Notes: a model not told the origin generated them from the sequence alone. Positions 1-8,568 are shown, counted from the first letter of the stretch. The stretch: 64,000 bases of DNA from JABAYQ01 sp049890095 (GCA_049890095.1 JBMHCD010000009.1:62001-126000), one strand, 5' to 3'. Numbers and translations: made by a program.

Positions 1-581
1 TTTTTAATTAAAAAAGAAATAATCAGAGGAAATAAAACAACTAAAAAAGAAGCATATCTATAATATTTTATTGAGATGGCCTGAACAATAAACAAATTGG
101 CAATCAATACCCAAAAGGTACCACCTAAAATACCTGTATACTCATACCATTGTATAAGATTAACTTGTGATGAAAATACATTTCCTAAATGTAGCCAAGG
201 CCAGGTTAAATCCCAATTTAAATGTATATACTCAAAAGTCAACCAAAAACATAGTAATGCCCACCAAGCTCTTTTTAAATCAAATTTTTTCTTGATATAG
301 AATGATATTAAAATGACAATCGACTTAAGAGTACTATTAACCAATACTGCTAAGATCATGCCCAAAAAAGAAGCATGCATAATCCAATACGTTGTACTAA
401 AGTTCCACAACAAAAAAGTTAAAAACGAATAAAGAAAAATTTCTCTCTTCTTGTCTAAAGTTTTAAAAAGATAAAACAAAGGAACAAATGCAACTAAAGC
501 TATTGGAGAAAACCCATTAGGTGGCCAAGAAAAAAACAGCAATAAAGCCGATAATAAACTAAGTAAAATTTTATGAAACAT
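1..581 (-). CDS. lnt: Apolipoprotein N-acyltransferase (Lnt), N-terminal part, cut by window edge
   Basis: Lnt transfers the third acyl chain from a phospholipid to the N-terminal cysteine of bacterial lipoproteins at the inner membrane. Translating the minus strand from the ATG at 579-581 gives an open frame of 193 codons running off the left edge. It is very hydrophobic (several membrane segments) and carries two hallmarks of the Lnt membrane domain: a WPPNG-type segment at residues 19-23, and a TWPW-L-x-LGN segment followed by an IQW-x-EYTG-x-LGG segment around residues 125-155. The catalytic nitrilase-like domain lies outside the window. It starts 35 bp from the pssA start chosen here, divergently. 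The identification rests on these motifs. Confidence 0.9.
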   Translation of the reverse strand, partial: MFHKILLSLLSALLLFFSWPPNGFSPIALVAFVPLFYLFKTLDKKREIFLYSFLTFLLWNFSTTYWIMHASFLGMILAVLVNSTLKSIVILISFYIKKKFDLKRAWWALLCFWLTFEYIHLNWDLTWPWLHLGNVFSSQVNLIQWYEYTGILGGTFWVLIANLFIVQAISIKYYRYASFLVVLFPLIISFLIK

Positions 582-616
582 CTTTTGTATTATTGCATAA
601 CAAATATCTGCAATTC

Positions 617-1348
617 TTGAGAATTCAAAAACATATTCCGAATATCTTCACAATATCTAATCTAACTTGTGGATTACTCTCCATTTTGTTTGCTTTTCAA
701 TCAGATTTAACTACTGCTAGCTTTTTTATTTTATCCGGCTTGTTTTTCGATTTTTTTGATGGCTTACTAGCTAGATTGTTAAAAGTTAGCGGAGAATTAG
801 GTAAACAACTCGACAGTTTAGCAGATTTAATAACTTTTGGTGTTGCTCCATCAATCATAGTTTTACAGCTCATAATAAATGCTCAATCCAATCTTTTTTT
901 CAACCAAATTAACTTAATGGAATATCCATTATGTTTTGTTTCTTTTTTAATTCCGATTTTTTCTGCTCTTCGATTAGCAAAATTTAATATCGATAAAAAT
1001 CAATCTTCAAATTTTATTGGACTAGCAACTCCAGCAAACGCTTTATTTTTTATATCCATTCCACTCATAATTGAATTTCACCCAAATTCTACATTTTTGG
1101 AAGTAATTAAAAGTCTAGAGTTTTTAATCTTGGCAACTATTTTGTTTAGTTTTCTTCTAGTTTCTAAAATCAATTTATTTTCATTTAAGCTTAAAAATAC
1201 AAGTTGGAAAGACAATAAAAGCCAATATTCATTTATTGCAATATCTATTATATTATTATTAGCTTTTCGTTTTGTAGCTATGCCTTTTATTTTACTTTTG
1301 TACATAGTTATATCATTATTAAATAAAACCAATGAAATTCAAAGCTGA
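617..1348 (+). CDS. pssA: CDP-diacylglycerol--serine O-phosphatidyltransferase
   Basis: This integral membrane enzyme makes phosphatidylserine from CDP-diacylglycerol and serine, the precursor of phosphatidylethanolamine. The CDP-alcohol phosphotransferase signature DG-x2-AR-x8-G-x3-D-x3-D is complete, at about residues 48-70 of the 243-residue protein, and the rest is membrane segments. The start is uncertain because no ATG is available. TTG at 617 puts the protein two residues before the conserved KHIPN segment, as in relatives. An in-frame TTG at 593 is also possible but would leave only 11 bp to lnt. A TATTATTG element at 589-596, one mismatch from the Bacteroidota -7 box, favours 617. 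The gene overlaps purS by 17 bp, so the two are probably co-transcribed. Confidence 0.92.
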   Translation: MRIQKHIPNIFTISNLTCGLLSILFAFQSDLTTASFFILSGLFFDFFDGLLARLLKVSGELGKQLDSLADLITFGVAPSIIVLQLIINAQSNLFFNQINLMEYPLCFVSFLIPIFSALRLAKFNIDKNQSSNFIGLATPANALFFISIPLIIEFHPNSTFLEVIKSLEFLILATILFSFLLVSKINLFSFKLKNTSWKDNKSQYSFIAISIILLLAFRFVAMPFILLLYIVISLLNKTNEIQS

Positions 1349-1583
1349 AATCGATATTATGCCATTAAAAGCTTTACTTGACCCTCAAGGAAAAGCAGTT
1401 AGTTCAAGCATGTCTAAAATAGGATTATCTCAAATTACTGATGTTCGTATAGGAAAACATATGTCATTAATTGTTGAAGCCTCTGACAAAAATGAAGCAA
1501 AAGAACTGATTGACAAAGCATGTAAAGATATGTTATGCAATCAGATAATGGAAGAATATCATTTTACAGTTGTTGAACTTTAG
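1332..1583 (+). CDS. purS: Phosphoribosylformylglycinamidine synthase subunit PurS
   Basis: PurS is the small subunit that bridges PurL and PurQ in the three-component FGAM synthase of purine synthesis. The 83-residue product has the usual PurS length. It starts with the family pattern MKFKAEIDIMP, followed by LLDPQGKAV and a conserved V-x-IGK segment. Its ATG lies inside the 3' end of pssA (17-bp overlap), so translation is probably coupled. purQ and purL are not in the window. Its end overlaps the convergent lptB by 4 bp. It implies that the organism uses a small PurL rather than only the large fused enzyme. Confidence 0.9.
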   Translation: MKFKAEIDIMPLKALLDPQGKAVSSSMSKIGLSQITDVRIGKHMSLIVEASDKNEAKELIDKACKDMLCNQIMEEYHFTVVEL

Positions 1584-2305
1584 TCTCTAAGCTCAAAGTT
1601 TTCACCCAAATATAACTTTCTAACTTTTTCGTCCTCTGCTAGTTCTTTAGCAGTACCAGATTTCAATATTCTACCTTCATAAAGTAAATAAGCTCTATCT
1701 GTAATTGAAAGAGTTTCATGCACATTATGATCTGTAATAAGAATACCAATATTCTTCTTTCTTAGAGTAGAAACAATTTCTTGAATGTCTTCCACCGCAA
1801 TAGGATCGACACCAGCAAAAGGTTCATCTAACAGAATAAATTTAGGACTTGTAGCAAGACAACGAGCGATTTCAGTCCTTCTTCTTTCACCACCAGAAAG
1901 CAAATCGCCTTTTGTTTTTCTGATATGATCTAGACCAAATTCGGCAATTAATTCTTCTAATTTTTTATTTTGATCATCTTTTGAAAGTGAAGTCATTTCT
2001 AAAACTGCCAAAATATTATCCTCAACAGAAAGCTTACGAAAAACAGATGCTTCTTGAGCTAAATATCCGATTCCTAATTGAGCTCTTTTGTACATTGGAT
2101 AAGCAGATACATCCACATTATTTAATAAAACTTGACCGGAATTTGGTGTTACTAAACCTACAACCATATAAAATGTAGTTGTTTTTCCGGCACCATTAGG
2201 TCCTAATAATCCAACTATTTCACCTTGTGAAACTTCTATAGAAACTCGGTTAACAACATTTCTTTTGCTATAGGATTTAATAATATTTTTGACTTCTAAC
2301 TTCAT
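1580..2305 (-). CDS. lptB: LPS export ABC transporter ATP-binding protein LptB
   Basis: LptB is the cytoplasmic ATPase that powers lipopolysaccharide extraction from the inner membrane with LptF and LptG. The 241-residue protein has Walker A GPNGAGKTT (about 35-43), the ABC signature LSGGE (about 137), Walker B LLDEPFAGVD and the H-loop ITDHNV. The FAGVDP and GIGYLAQE segments are typical of the LptB branch of ABC ATPases rather than of amino-acid transporters. It is the last gene of a minus-strand run kdsD-tatC-lptB, 3 bp after tatC, so lipopolysaccharide sugar synthesis and export are linked here. lptF and lptG are elsewhere. Confidence 0.93.
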   Translation of the reverse strand: MKLEVKNIIKSYSKRNVVNRVSIEVSQGEIVGLLGPNGAGKTTTFYMVVGLVTPNSGQVLLNNVDVSAYPMYKRAQLGIGYLAQEASVFRKLSVEDNILAVLEMTSLSKDDQNKKLEELIAEFGLDHIRKTKGDLLSGGERRRTEIARCLATSPKFILLDEPFAGVDPIAVEDIQEIVSTLRKKNIGILITDHNVHETLSITDRAYLLYEGRILKSGTAKELAEDEKVRKLYLGENFELRD

Positions 2306-2308
2306 AAA

Positions 2309-3103
2309 TTATTTATCTTGAAACCTGGAAGATATTTTTATACTAATCTCATACAAAATCATCAACGGAAATGTTACCATTATCTGGCTCATAATATCAG
2401 GAGGCGTAATAATTGCCGCCAATAGCAACAAACAAACCAAAGCATGTCTGCGATACTTTCTTAAAAAATCAGGAGTTATTAAACCAAGTTTACTCAAAAA
2501 ATATACTAACACCGGAAGTTGGAATATTAATCCGTTGGCCAAACAAACAGTTGTTACTGTGGAGATAAACGAATTTAAATTTATTTGATTCGCAACCTGT
2601 GCACTTATCTGATAATTTCCTAAAAATTGTACAGACAATGGGGCAACAAAATAATAACCAAATAAAACTCCGAGTATGAATAAAAAGGAAGTATAAAATA
2701 CTATACCTCTAGAAAATTTTTGTTCTCCTTGATGAAGAGCAGGTTTTATAAAACGCCACAACTCCCAAAAAACATAAGGAAAAGAAATTATTAATCCAGC
2801 AACTAATGAAGATATTATATGAGTACTAAATTGACCTGACATATTAATATTCATTAGAGTAAATGGCATTTCTAAAATACAAAAGGTATCTCCCAATGAA
2901 AGCGATCTGGATATCCAACATAACCACTGATAAGTTGCAAATGATGGATCCTTTGAGGCAAAAATAATTTGATCAAAAAGAATGTGTGGATTTACAAAAG
3001 CGATTATAGCTCCTAATACTATGGCTATAGCACTTCTGATAAGATGCCAACGCAATACTTCTAAATGATCTAAAAAAGATTGTTCTTCTCCTATTTTATC
3101 CAT
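2309..3103 (-). CDS. tatC: Sec-independent protein translocase TatC
   Basis: TatC is the core receptor of the twin-arginine translocase, which moves folded proteins across the inner membrane. The 264-residue protein has about six hydrophobic segments. It carries the conserved N-terminal pattern SFLDHLEVLRWHL (about 9-21), the FPY-x-FWELWRFIKPAL segment after the second membrane helix, and the later YR segment before the last helices. Its start overlaps the last base of kdsD (position 3103), consistent with translational coupling, and lptB follows 3 bp later. No tatA is nearby. The long first periplasmic loop is usual for Bacteroidota. Confidence 0.95.
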   Translation of the reverse strand: MDKIGEEQSFLDHLEVLRWHLIRSAIAIVLGAIIAFVNPHILFDQIIFASKDPSFATYQWLCWISRSLSLGDTFCILEMPFTLMNINMSGQFSTHIISSLVAGLIISFPYVFWELWRFIKPALHQGEQKFSRGIVFYTSFLFILGVLFGYYFVAPLSVQFLGNYQISAQVANQINLNSFISTVTTVCLANGLIFQLPVLVYFLSKLGLITPDFLRKYRRHALVCLLLLAAIITPPDIMSQIMVTFPLMILYEISIKISSRFQDK

Positions 3104-4068
3104 TATAATATTCCTTCCTTTAACACATCATGAATATGTACTATTCCTCTGTACAAATCATTTTCCAATACTACAATCTGAGAAATATTTTTTTCCTGCA
3201 TAAGCCTCAATCCGTTAATTGCGAGTTCATCAAACTGAGTGACAATTGGATTTGTATTCATTACATCTTTAGCGAGAGTAATACCAATATCCATTTTATG
3301 CTCTATCATTCTTCGAATATCTCCATCCGTAATTATTCCAAGCATCTTGTCATTTTGTACAACTAAAGTGGCTCCTAATCGATATTTGGAAATTTCAATG
3401 ATTACTTTATCCATTGTACAATCAACATCAACTTTTGGCAAATTTTCGGAACTACAAAGAGCTCCCATTTTTAGAAATAACTTCTTCCCTAAAGATCCGC
3501 CAGGATGAAAGCGAGCAAAATCAATATCCGAGAAATTTCTTAACTCAAGAAGACATATTGCTAACGCATCTCCTAAAACTAACTGAGCAGTTGAACTAGA
3601 AGTTGGAGCTAAATTATTTGGACAAGCTTCTTCTTCTACAAAAGAATTAATAAACCAATCTGATTTTTTTGCTAAAAAAGAATGCTGATTGCCACAAATT
3701 GAAATAATTTTATTTCCCATTGAATTTATTAAAGGAATTAAAACTTTGATTTCTGGAGTATTTCCACTTTTTGATAAACAAAGAATAACATCTTGACTTT
3801 GAATGTTACCTAAATCACCATGAATGGCATCTCCAGCATGCATAAAAACCGATGATTGACCGGTAGAATTAAAAGTAGAAACTAATTTTTGTGCAATATT
3901 TGCACTCTTTCCTATACCTGTTACAATTAATTTGCCATTACTTGAAAGAATATATTCAACAGCATTGGCAAAAGAATCATTTATAAAATTTTGTAAATTT
4001 AATATCGACTCCCCTTCTTTTTTGATAGTGGATTGTGCAGAATTAAGTATGAGGTTAATATTTTCCAA
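3103..4068 (-). CDS. kdsD: Arabinose-5-phosphate isomerase (KpsF/GutQ family)
   Basis: The enzyme interconverts ribulose 5-phosphate and arabinose 5-phosphate, the first step of Kdo synthesis for lipopolysaccharide. The 321-residue protein has an N-terminal SIS sugar-isomerase domain (about 30-180), with GIGKSANIAQK, SKSGNTPE and the family signature FHPGGSLGK (about 190-198), followed by two CBS domains (about 205-321), the normal architecture of KdsD. It is first in the kdsD-tatC-lptB run. A TAGCTTTG -7 box at 4091-4098 faces it. The family also includes GutQ paralogues, but the lptB context favours a role in lipopolysaccharide. Confidence 0.92.
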   Translation of the reverse strand: MENINLILNSAQSTIKKEGESILNLQNFINDSFANAVEYILSSNGKLIVTGIGKSANIAQKLVSTFNSTGQSSVFMHAGDAIHGDLGNIQSQDVILCLSKSGNTPEIKVLIPLINSMGNKIISICGNQHSFLAKKSDWFINSFVEEEACPNNLAPTSSSTAQLVLGDALAICLLELRNFSDIDFARFHPGGSLGKKLFLKMGALCSSENLPKVDVDCTMDKVIIEISKYRLGATLVVQNDKMLGIITDGDIRRMIEHKMDIGITLAKDVMNTNPIVTQFDELAINGLRLMQEKNISQIVVLENDLYRGIVHIHDVLKEGIL

Positions 4069-4090
4069 AATTATTTTATAATTTATAGAA

Positions 4091-4098
4091 CAAAGCTA
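4091..4098 (-). promoter_or_regulatory. Predicted kdsD promoter -7 box
   Basis: On the minus strand this reads TAGCTTTG, a full match to the Bacteroidota -7 consensus TAnnTTTG, 22 nt before the kdsD start. Its mirror copy TAGCTTTA at 4111-4118 faces recQ, one mismatch from consensus. The two arms form a 7-bp dyad and look like back-to-back divergent promoters. I see no good -33 TTG for either. Confidence 0.5.
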
Positions 4099-4161
4099 TA
4101 AATTTTATTGTAGCTTTATTACTAAATTAACCAAACAAAATATTTTACTTTTTTTCTTTTA

Positions 4162-6354
4162 ATGAATACAGAAACTATATCATTACACAAAGAACTTAAA
4201 CGTTACTTCGGCTTCAAAGACTTTAAAGGGCAGCAACAAGCTATTATCCAAAATATACTTGATGGAAACGATTCCTTTGTTGTTATGCCAACTGGTGGTG
4301 GTAAATCAATGTGTTACCAACTACCTGCTCTTATATCTGATGGTTGTGCAATTGTAATTTCACCATTAATTGCATTGATGAAAAATCAGGTGGATGCAAT
4401 ACGAGGATTTAATGAAAATGATAGCATTGCTCATGTATTAAATTCAAGCCTCTCAAAAAAAGAAATGCTTAGAGTAAAAGAAGATGTTACTGCTAGTAAA
4501 ACTAAACTTTTATACTTAGCTCCAGAGTCATTAACAAAAGAAGAAAATATATCATTTTTAAAAGAAAATAAAATTTCATTTTTTGCAATTGATGAAGCTC
4601 ATTGTATTTCTGAGTGGGGGCATGATTTTAGACCAGAGTATAGAAACATCAGAAAAATTGTAGACAATATAGGAAGAGCACCAATTATTGCATTAACTGC
4701 GACAGCAACGACCAAAGTAAGGGAGGATATTCAAAAAAATCTGAAAATTAGCGATTGCCCTGTTTTTCTAGACTCTTTTAATAGAGGAAATCTTTTTTAT
4801 GATATTCGACCAAAGATTGAAGTAGAAAAAGAAATCATAAAATACGTTAAACAACATCCTGGTAAATCCGGTATAGTTTATTGCTTGAGCAGAAAAAAAG
4901 TTGAAGATATTGCCGAAACTCTACAAGTCAATGGAATTAATGCTCTTCCATATCATGCTGGACTTGAGGCAAAAACAAGAATAAAACATCAGGATGCCTT
5001 CCTAATGGAAGAAGTAGACGTTATTGTTGCTACAATTGCATTCGGAATGGGAATCGACAAACCTGACATTCGATTTGTTATACACCACGATATTCCTAAA
5101 AGTCTAGAAAGTTATTATCAAGAAACTGGAAGAGCAGGTAGAGACGGAGGAGAAGGTAATTGTGTTACTTTTTATAGTTATAAAGACATAGAAAAACTAG
5201 AAAAATTCTTGCAAGGAAAACCAGTTGCAGAACAAGAAATTGGTAGGCAACTCATCTTGGAAACCATTTCTTTTGCCGAAACCTCAATGTGCAGAAGAAA
5301 ATATATTCTGCATTATTTCGGCGAAAAGTTTGATGATAAAAATTGTGAAGAAATGTGCGATAATTGCAAATTTCCAAAACCGCAATTTGATGGCAAAAGT
5401 TACATAGAACAAGTTATAAAGGTTATCCTTGAACTTAATCAAAAATTAAAAGCAAAAGAGATAGTAAAAATTTTAGTCGGAGAGAGCAACACTTTTACTA
5501 AACAACACAAGGCAGAAGATCTAAAAATATTTGGTGCAGGAAAAGAAAAAAGCAAGCAGTTTTGGCATGCCATAATCAGACAATCAATGGTAAAAGAATT
5601 GATTTTCAAAGAAATAGAAACATACGGAATTCTTAAAGTTAGCCAAAAAGGCCATGACTTTTTACAATCTCCATACAAAATACAACTTACTGAAGACCAT
5701 GATTATGACGCTATAAATGAAGCAAAATCGCACCAACAAAGTAATCAAAAAGGTGCATCAGCAGATAAAACATTATTTAACCTTTTAAAAAGTGAAAGAA
5801 AAGCTCATGCTAAAGAATTAAGTCTACCACCTAATATTATTTTTTCGGAAGCTTCACTTATCGATATGTCAAACCAATACCCTATCACTTTAGAAGAATT
5901 GAGTCAAATTCATGGTGTAGGTATGGGTAAGGCAAAAAAATATGGTGAAAGATATATTTCAGAAATCAAAGAATATGTGGAGGAAAATGATATTACTAGA
6001 CCTTTAGATATGGTTGTTAAAACTATAGTTAAACAATCAAGTAATAAAGTTTTTATCATTCAAAGTATAGACAGAAAACTTTCAATCGAAGATATTGCTT
6101 CTGCAAAAGGACTTACAGAAGATGAATTACTTACTCAAATTGAAACTATAGTTGAATCTGGAACAAAAATTAATTTGAATTACTACATAGACGAACTCTT
6201 TGACGAATATCAACAAGATGAGTTAGATGAGTTTTTCCGAAATTCTAATGAAGCATCCTTCACTGAAGCAAGAACTGAATTCGATGAAGACGAATATACA
6301 GACGAAGAATTAAGACTTTTTAGAATCAAATTTATTTCTGAAGTAGCCAATTAA
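4162..6354 (+). CDS. recQ: ATP-dependent DNA helicase RecQ
   Basis: RecQ is a 3'-5' superfamily 2 helicase in recombination repair and replication-fork processing. The 730-residue protein has Walker A GGGKS (45-49), the DEAH box at 144-147 followed by the RecQ aromatic-rich loop, motif VI Q-x-x-GR-x-GRDG, a zinc site (C377, C395, C399, C402), a winged-helix RQC region and an HRDC domain (about 535-605). After HRDC there is an acidic tail of about 120 residues with a helix-turn-helix-like segment, as in many Bacteroidota RecQ proteins. Its 3' end overlaps the convergent amidohydrolase by 23 bp. Confidence 0.96.
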   Translation: MNTETISLHKELKRYFGFKDFKGQQQAIIQNILDGNDSFVVMPTGGGKSMCYQLPALISDGCAIVISPLIALMKNQVDAIRGFNENDSIAHVLNSSLSKKEMLRVKEDVTASKTKLLYLAPESLTKEENISFLKENKISFFAIDEAHCISEWGHDFRPEYRNIRKIVDNIGRAPIIALTATATTKVREDIQKNLKISDCPVFLDSFNRGNLFYDIRPKIEVEKEIIKYVKQHPGKSGIVYCLSRKKVEDIAETLQVNGINALPYHAGLEAKTRIKHQDAFLMEEVDVIVATIAFGMGIDKPDIRFVIHHDIPKSLESYYQETGRAGRDGGEGNCVTFYSYKDIEKLEKFLQGKPVAEQEIGRQLILETISFAETSMCRRKYILHYFGEKFDDKNCEEMCDNCKFPKPQFDGKSYIEQVIKVILELNQKLKAKEIVKILVGESNTFTKQHKAEDLKIFGAGKEKSKQFWHAIIRQSMVKELIFKEIETYGILKVSQKGHDFLQSPYKIQLTEDHDYDAINEAKSHQQSNQKGASADKTLFNLLKSERKAHAKELSLPPNIIFSEASLIDMSNQYPITLEELSQIHGVGMGKAKKYGERYISEIKEYVEENDITRPLDMVVKTIVKQSSNKVFIIQSIDRKLSIEDIASAKGLTEDELLTQIETIVESGTKINLNYYIDELFDEYQQDELDEFFRNSNEASFTEARTEFDEDEYTDEELRLFRIKFISEVAN

Positions 6355-7510
6355 TTGCTAAAGTAGACATAAGCTTTACACTAGTTAACAAAGCACTTTC
6401 ATCTATATCAAAATTTGAGTTATGAAGTTTTTTAGGTTCTTGATTTTCAAAACCAACTCCTAAGCGATAAAAACATGATGGAACTAGATGAGAATAATAT
6501 GCAAAATCTTCAGCTGTCATTCTCTTAGGGATTTCTAAGATATCGGATTCATTCAAAACTGTTTTTGCATTTTTAACACTCCATTCTGTGAGTGACACAT
6601 CATTTTTTAAAAAAGGATACCCTAATCTTATATCCACCTCACAACCTCCTCCAAATTCGTTTGCAATCTCATTACAAATACTTCGAATTTTTTCATGAGA
6701 GTCCTTACGCTTCTTCTCATCCATAGCCCTAAACGTACCCTTCATTTTCACTTGTTCTGGCACAATATTTCCTAGCGTGCCTCCATTTATTGCACCTAAG
6801 GATAAAATAATATTTTCTTGGTCTTCAAAGTGATCATACAAACTTGAAATTATCTTAGAAGCTATTTTTAGAGGATTGATAGAATCATTGGGAATTGCAG
6901 CATGACCACCAACCCCAATAACTTTAAAATACAATTCATCTGCAGATGCCATAAACATCCCAGCTTTAAACCCAACTTTTCCAGACAATATTTCGGGTGA
7001 AACGTGTTGTCCTAAAATAACATCAACCTGCGGATTTTCTAACACCCCTTGTTCAATCATTAATGAAGCTCCACCAGGTAGTATTTCTTCACCTGGTTGA
7101 AAAATTAATTTTACCGTTCCGTTCCACAAATCTTTCGTATGATTTAAAACCTTGGCTACTCCTAATAAAGATGCAGTATGAACATCATGACCACATGCAT
7201 GCATTACACCATCATTAATGGAGCAATAACTGGTTTGATTTGTTTCTTTAATTGGCAAAGCATCAATATCTGCTCTTAGAGCTAAACATTTTGTTTCAGG
7301 ATTTTTACCTTTAATCAAGGCAACGACACCCGTTTTAACAATTCCTGATTCATATTCAATGCCAAATTCATCAAGCTTTTGTTGAATATATTCAGATGTT
7401 TTAAACTCTTTAAATGAAAGCTCAGGATTTTTATGTAAATGTCTTCTCATTTCCACAACAGCGGAATGATTTACTTCACTTAAATGATTGATTTGATTTA
7501 TCAAACTCAT
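6332..7510 (-). CDS. M20 family amidohydrolase (N-acyl-amino-acid hydrolase type)
   Basis: Members of this M20D group hydrolyse N-acyl amino acids or related amides; the substrate cannot be read from sequence. The 392-residue protein has the two-metal site typical of the group: the HACGHD-x-H segment with C106 and H108, the E-E pair after FQPGEE (141-142), and later AEDFAYY. It contains a lid domain in the middle and no signal peptide, so it is cytoplasmic. It lies directly after the TauE-like gene: its ATG shares base 7510 with that gene's stop codon, so they are likely co-transcribed. Its end overlaps convergent recQ. Confidence 0.88.
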   Translation of the reverse strand: MSLINQINHLSEVNHSAVVEMRRHLHKNPELSFKEFKTSEYIQQKLDEFGIEYESGIVKTGVVALIKGKNPETKCLALRADIDALPIKETNQTSYCSINDGVMHACGHDVHTASLLGVAKVLNHTKDLWNGTVKLIFQPGEEILPGGASLMIEQGVLENPQVDVILGQHVSPEILSGKVGFKAGMFMASADELYFKVIGVGGHAAIPNDSINPLKIASKIISSLYDHFEDQENIILSLGAINGGTLGNIVPEQVKMKGTFRAMDEKKRKDSHEKIRSICNEIANEFGGGCEVDIRLGYPFLKNDVSLTEWSVKNAKTVLNESDILEIPKRMTAEDFAYYSHLVPSCFYRLGVGFENQEPKKLHNSNFDIDESALLTSVKLMSTLAINWLLQK

Positions 7511-7875
7511 TATTTTTCTACAATTAATTTTAAGCCAGCTATCAGCATTATAAAACCAAAAATTCTTTTCAATAATTTTGGATCTAGCCTAACTGCCAAC
7601 TTCGAACTAAAATACCCACCTAATATAAAAGCTAACGCAATAATTAGGGCAAATTTCCATTCAACAAACCCTTCTTTATGGTAGTTCCAAGCAGCAAGTA
7701 TTCCTATTGGAGGAAGCATAATTGCCAAACTTGTTCCTTGTGCTTGGTGTTGAGTTAAACCTAATAAAACCAACAACGGAATAATAATCAAACCACCACC
7801 TACTCCAATAAAGCCACTAAGCATGCCAGCACAAAGCCCAATGAAAATCAAAAATAATACTGTTGTAAGTTCCAT
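7510..7875 (-). CDS. Half-size TauE/SafE family membrane protein
   Basis: The TauE/SafE family are membrane transporters for sulfite, sulfonates or other organic anions. This protein has 121 residues and about four hydrophobic segments, half of the usual eight-helix length. It carries the family pattern GMLSGFIGVGGGLIIIP near the N-terminus and GTSLA-x-M-x-P. I chose the ATG at 7873-7875: a longer reading to 8049 adds 58 residues without similarity and runs across the divergent hydrolase promoter and gene. Half-size forms could act as homodimers (inference). It is followed with a 1-bp overlap by the M20 amidohydrolase. Substrate unknown. Confidence 0.8.
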   Translation of the reverse strand: MELTTVLFLIFIGLCAGMLSGFIGVGGGLIIIPLLVLLGLTQHQAQGTSLAIMLPPIGILAAWNYHKEGFVEWKFALIIALAFILGGYFSSKLAVRLDPKLLKRIFGFIMLIAGLKLIVEK

Positions 7876-7890
7876 TTTATTTAAATTACA

Positions 7891-7922
7891 TTGCAAAAAT
7901 AGACAATTCAATCTTATCTTTG
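7891..7922 (+). promoter_or_regulatory. Strong predicted promoter of the MBL-fold hydrolase
   Basis: TTG at 7891-7893, a 21-nt spacer and TATCTTTG at 7915-7922 match the Bacteroidota promoter consensus in both boxes and in spacing. Only 4 nt separate the -7 box from the ATG at 7927, so the transcript should be leaderless or nearly so. Confidence 0.65.
7894..7901 (-). promoter_or_regulatory. Predicted promoter -7 box for the TauE-like gene
   Basis: The minus strand reads TATTTTTG (matches TAnnTTTG), 18 nt before the ATG at 7875. It sits between the -33 and -7 boxes of the divergent hydrolase promoter, so the two promoters overlap. No clear -33 element is visible for this direction. Confidence 0.45.
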
Positions 7923-7926
7923 TTAC

Positions 7927-8568
7927 ATGATTAAAATTCAGACTTTTACATTTAACGACTTTCAAGAAAACACCTATGTGTTGTTCGACAAAACCAATGA
8001 ATGCATAATAGTAGACCCTGGTTGCTATGAAAAAAAGGAAAAAATACAATTAGAAAACTTTATTTCTGATAATAAACTAAAACCCATTCTTCTGGTAAAC
8101 ACGCATTGTCATATAGATCATGTTTTGGGCAATCATTTTGTTTCAAAAAGTTGGAACATTCCTTTAGCAATGCATAAATTGGACTTACCTACTCTAAAAT
8201 CTGTAGCTGATTATTGTTCCATTTATGGTTTTCATAATTACGAACAAAGTCCAGAACCTAAACTTTTTTTAAAAGAAAACGATGTTATAAACTTTGGGAA
8301 CAGTAGTCTTAAGGTTTTATTTACCCCTGGTCACGCTCCAGGGCATATTGTATTACATTCTAGTGAACAAAATTTTATAATTGGCGGAGACGTTCTTTTT
8401 AAATTAAGCATTGGAAGAACAGATTTGCCAGGTGGAGATCACGATACACTTATTCAAAGTATAAAAGAAAAACTAATTCCATTGCATGATGACACAACGG
8501 TATATTGTGGGCATGGAATGCCTACAAATATAGGTTTTGAAAAACAAAATAATCCCTTTATTATTTAA
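7927..8568 (+). CDS. MBL-fold metallo-hydrolase (glyoxalase II-like)
   Basis: The protein belongs to the metallo-beta-lactamase-fold hydrolases, close to the hydroxyacylglutathione hydrolase-like group; many hydrolyse thioesters, but the substrate here is unknown. The 213-residue protein is near full length for the short form lacking the C-terminal glyoxalase II helical domain. The metal motif is H60-C-H62-I-D64-H65, with further ligands in GHAPGH (about 138), GGD (about 156) and the CGHG near the C-terminus. The ATG at 7927 is well supported because the following IQTFTFN-x-FQENTYV stretch is the usual start of the family. The end overlaps the convergent MFS gene by 8 bp. Confidence 0.88.
   Translation: MIKIQTFTFNDFQENTYVLFDKTNECIIVDPGCYEKKEKIQLENFISDNKLKPILLVNTHCHIDHVLGNHFVSKSWNIPLAMHKLDLPTLKSVADYCSIYGFHNYEQSPEPKLFLKENDVINFGNSSLKVLFTPGHAPGHIVLHSSEQNFIIGGDVLFKLSIGRTDLPGGDHDTLIQSIKEKLIPLHDDTTVYCGHGMPTNIGFEKQNNPFII

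Noticed and set aside
97..300. Open frame on the plus strand within the first 600 bases
   Set aside because: It is antisense to lnt, whose hydrophobic reading with Lnt motifs is convincing.
7876..8049. N-terminal extension of the TauE-like gene
   Set aside because: It would cross both divergent promoters and the start of the MBL hydrolase and adds no family-like sequence.
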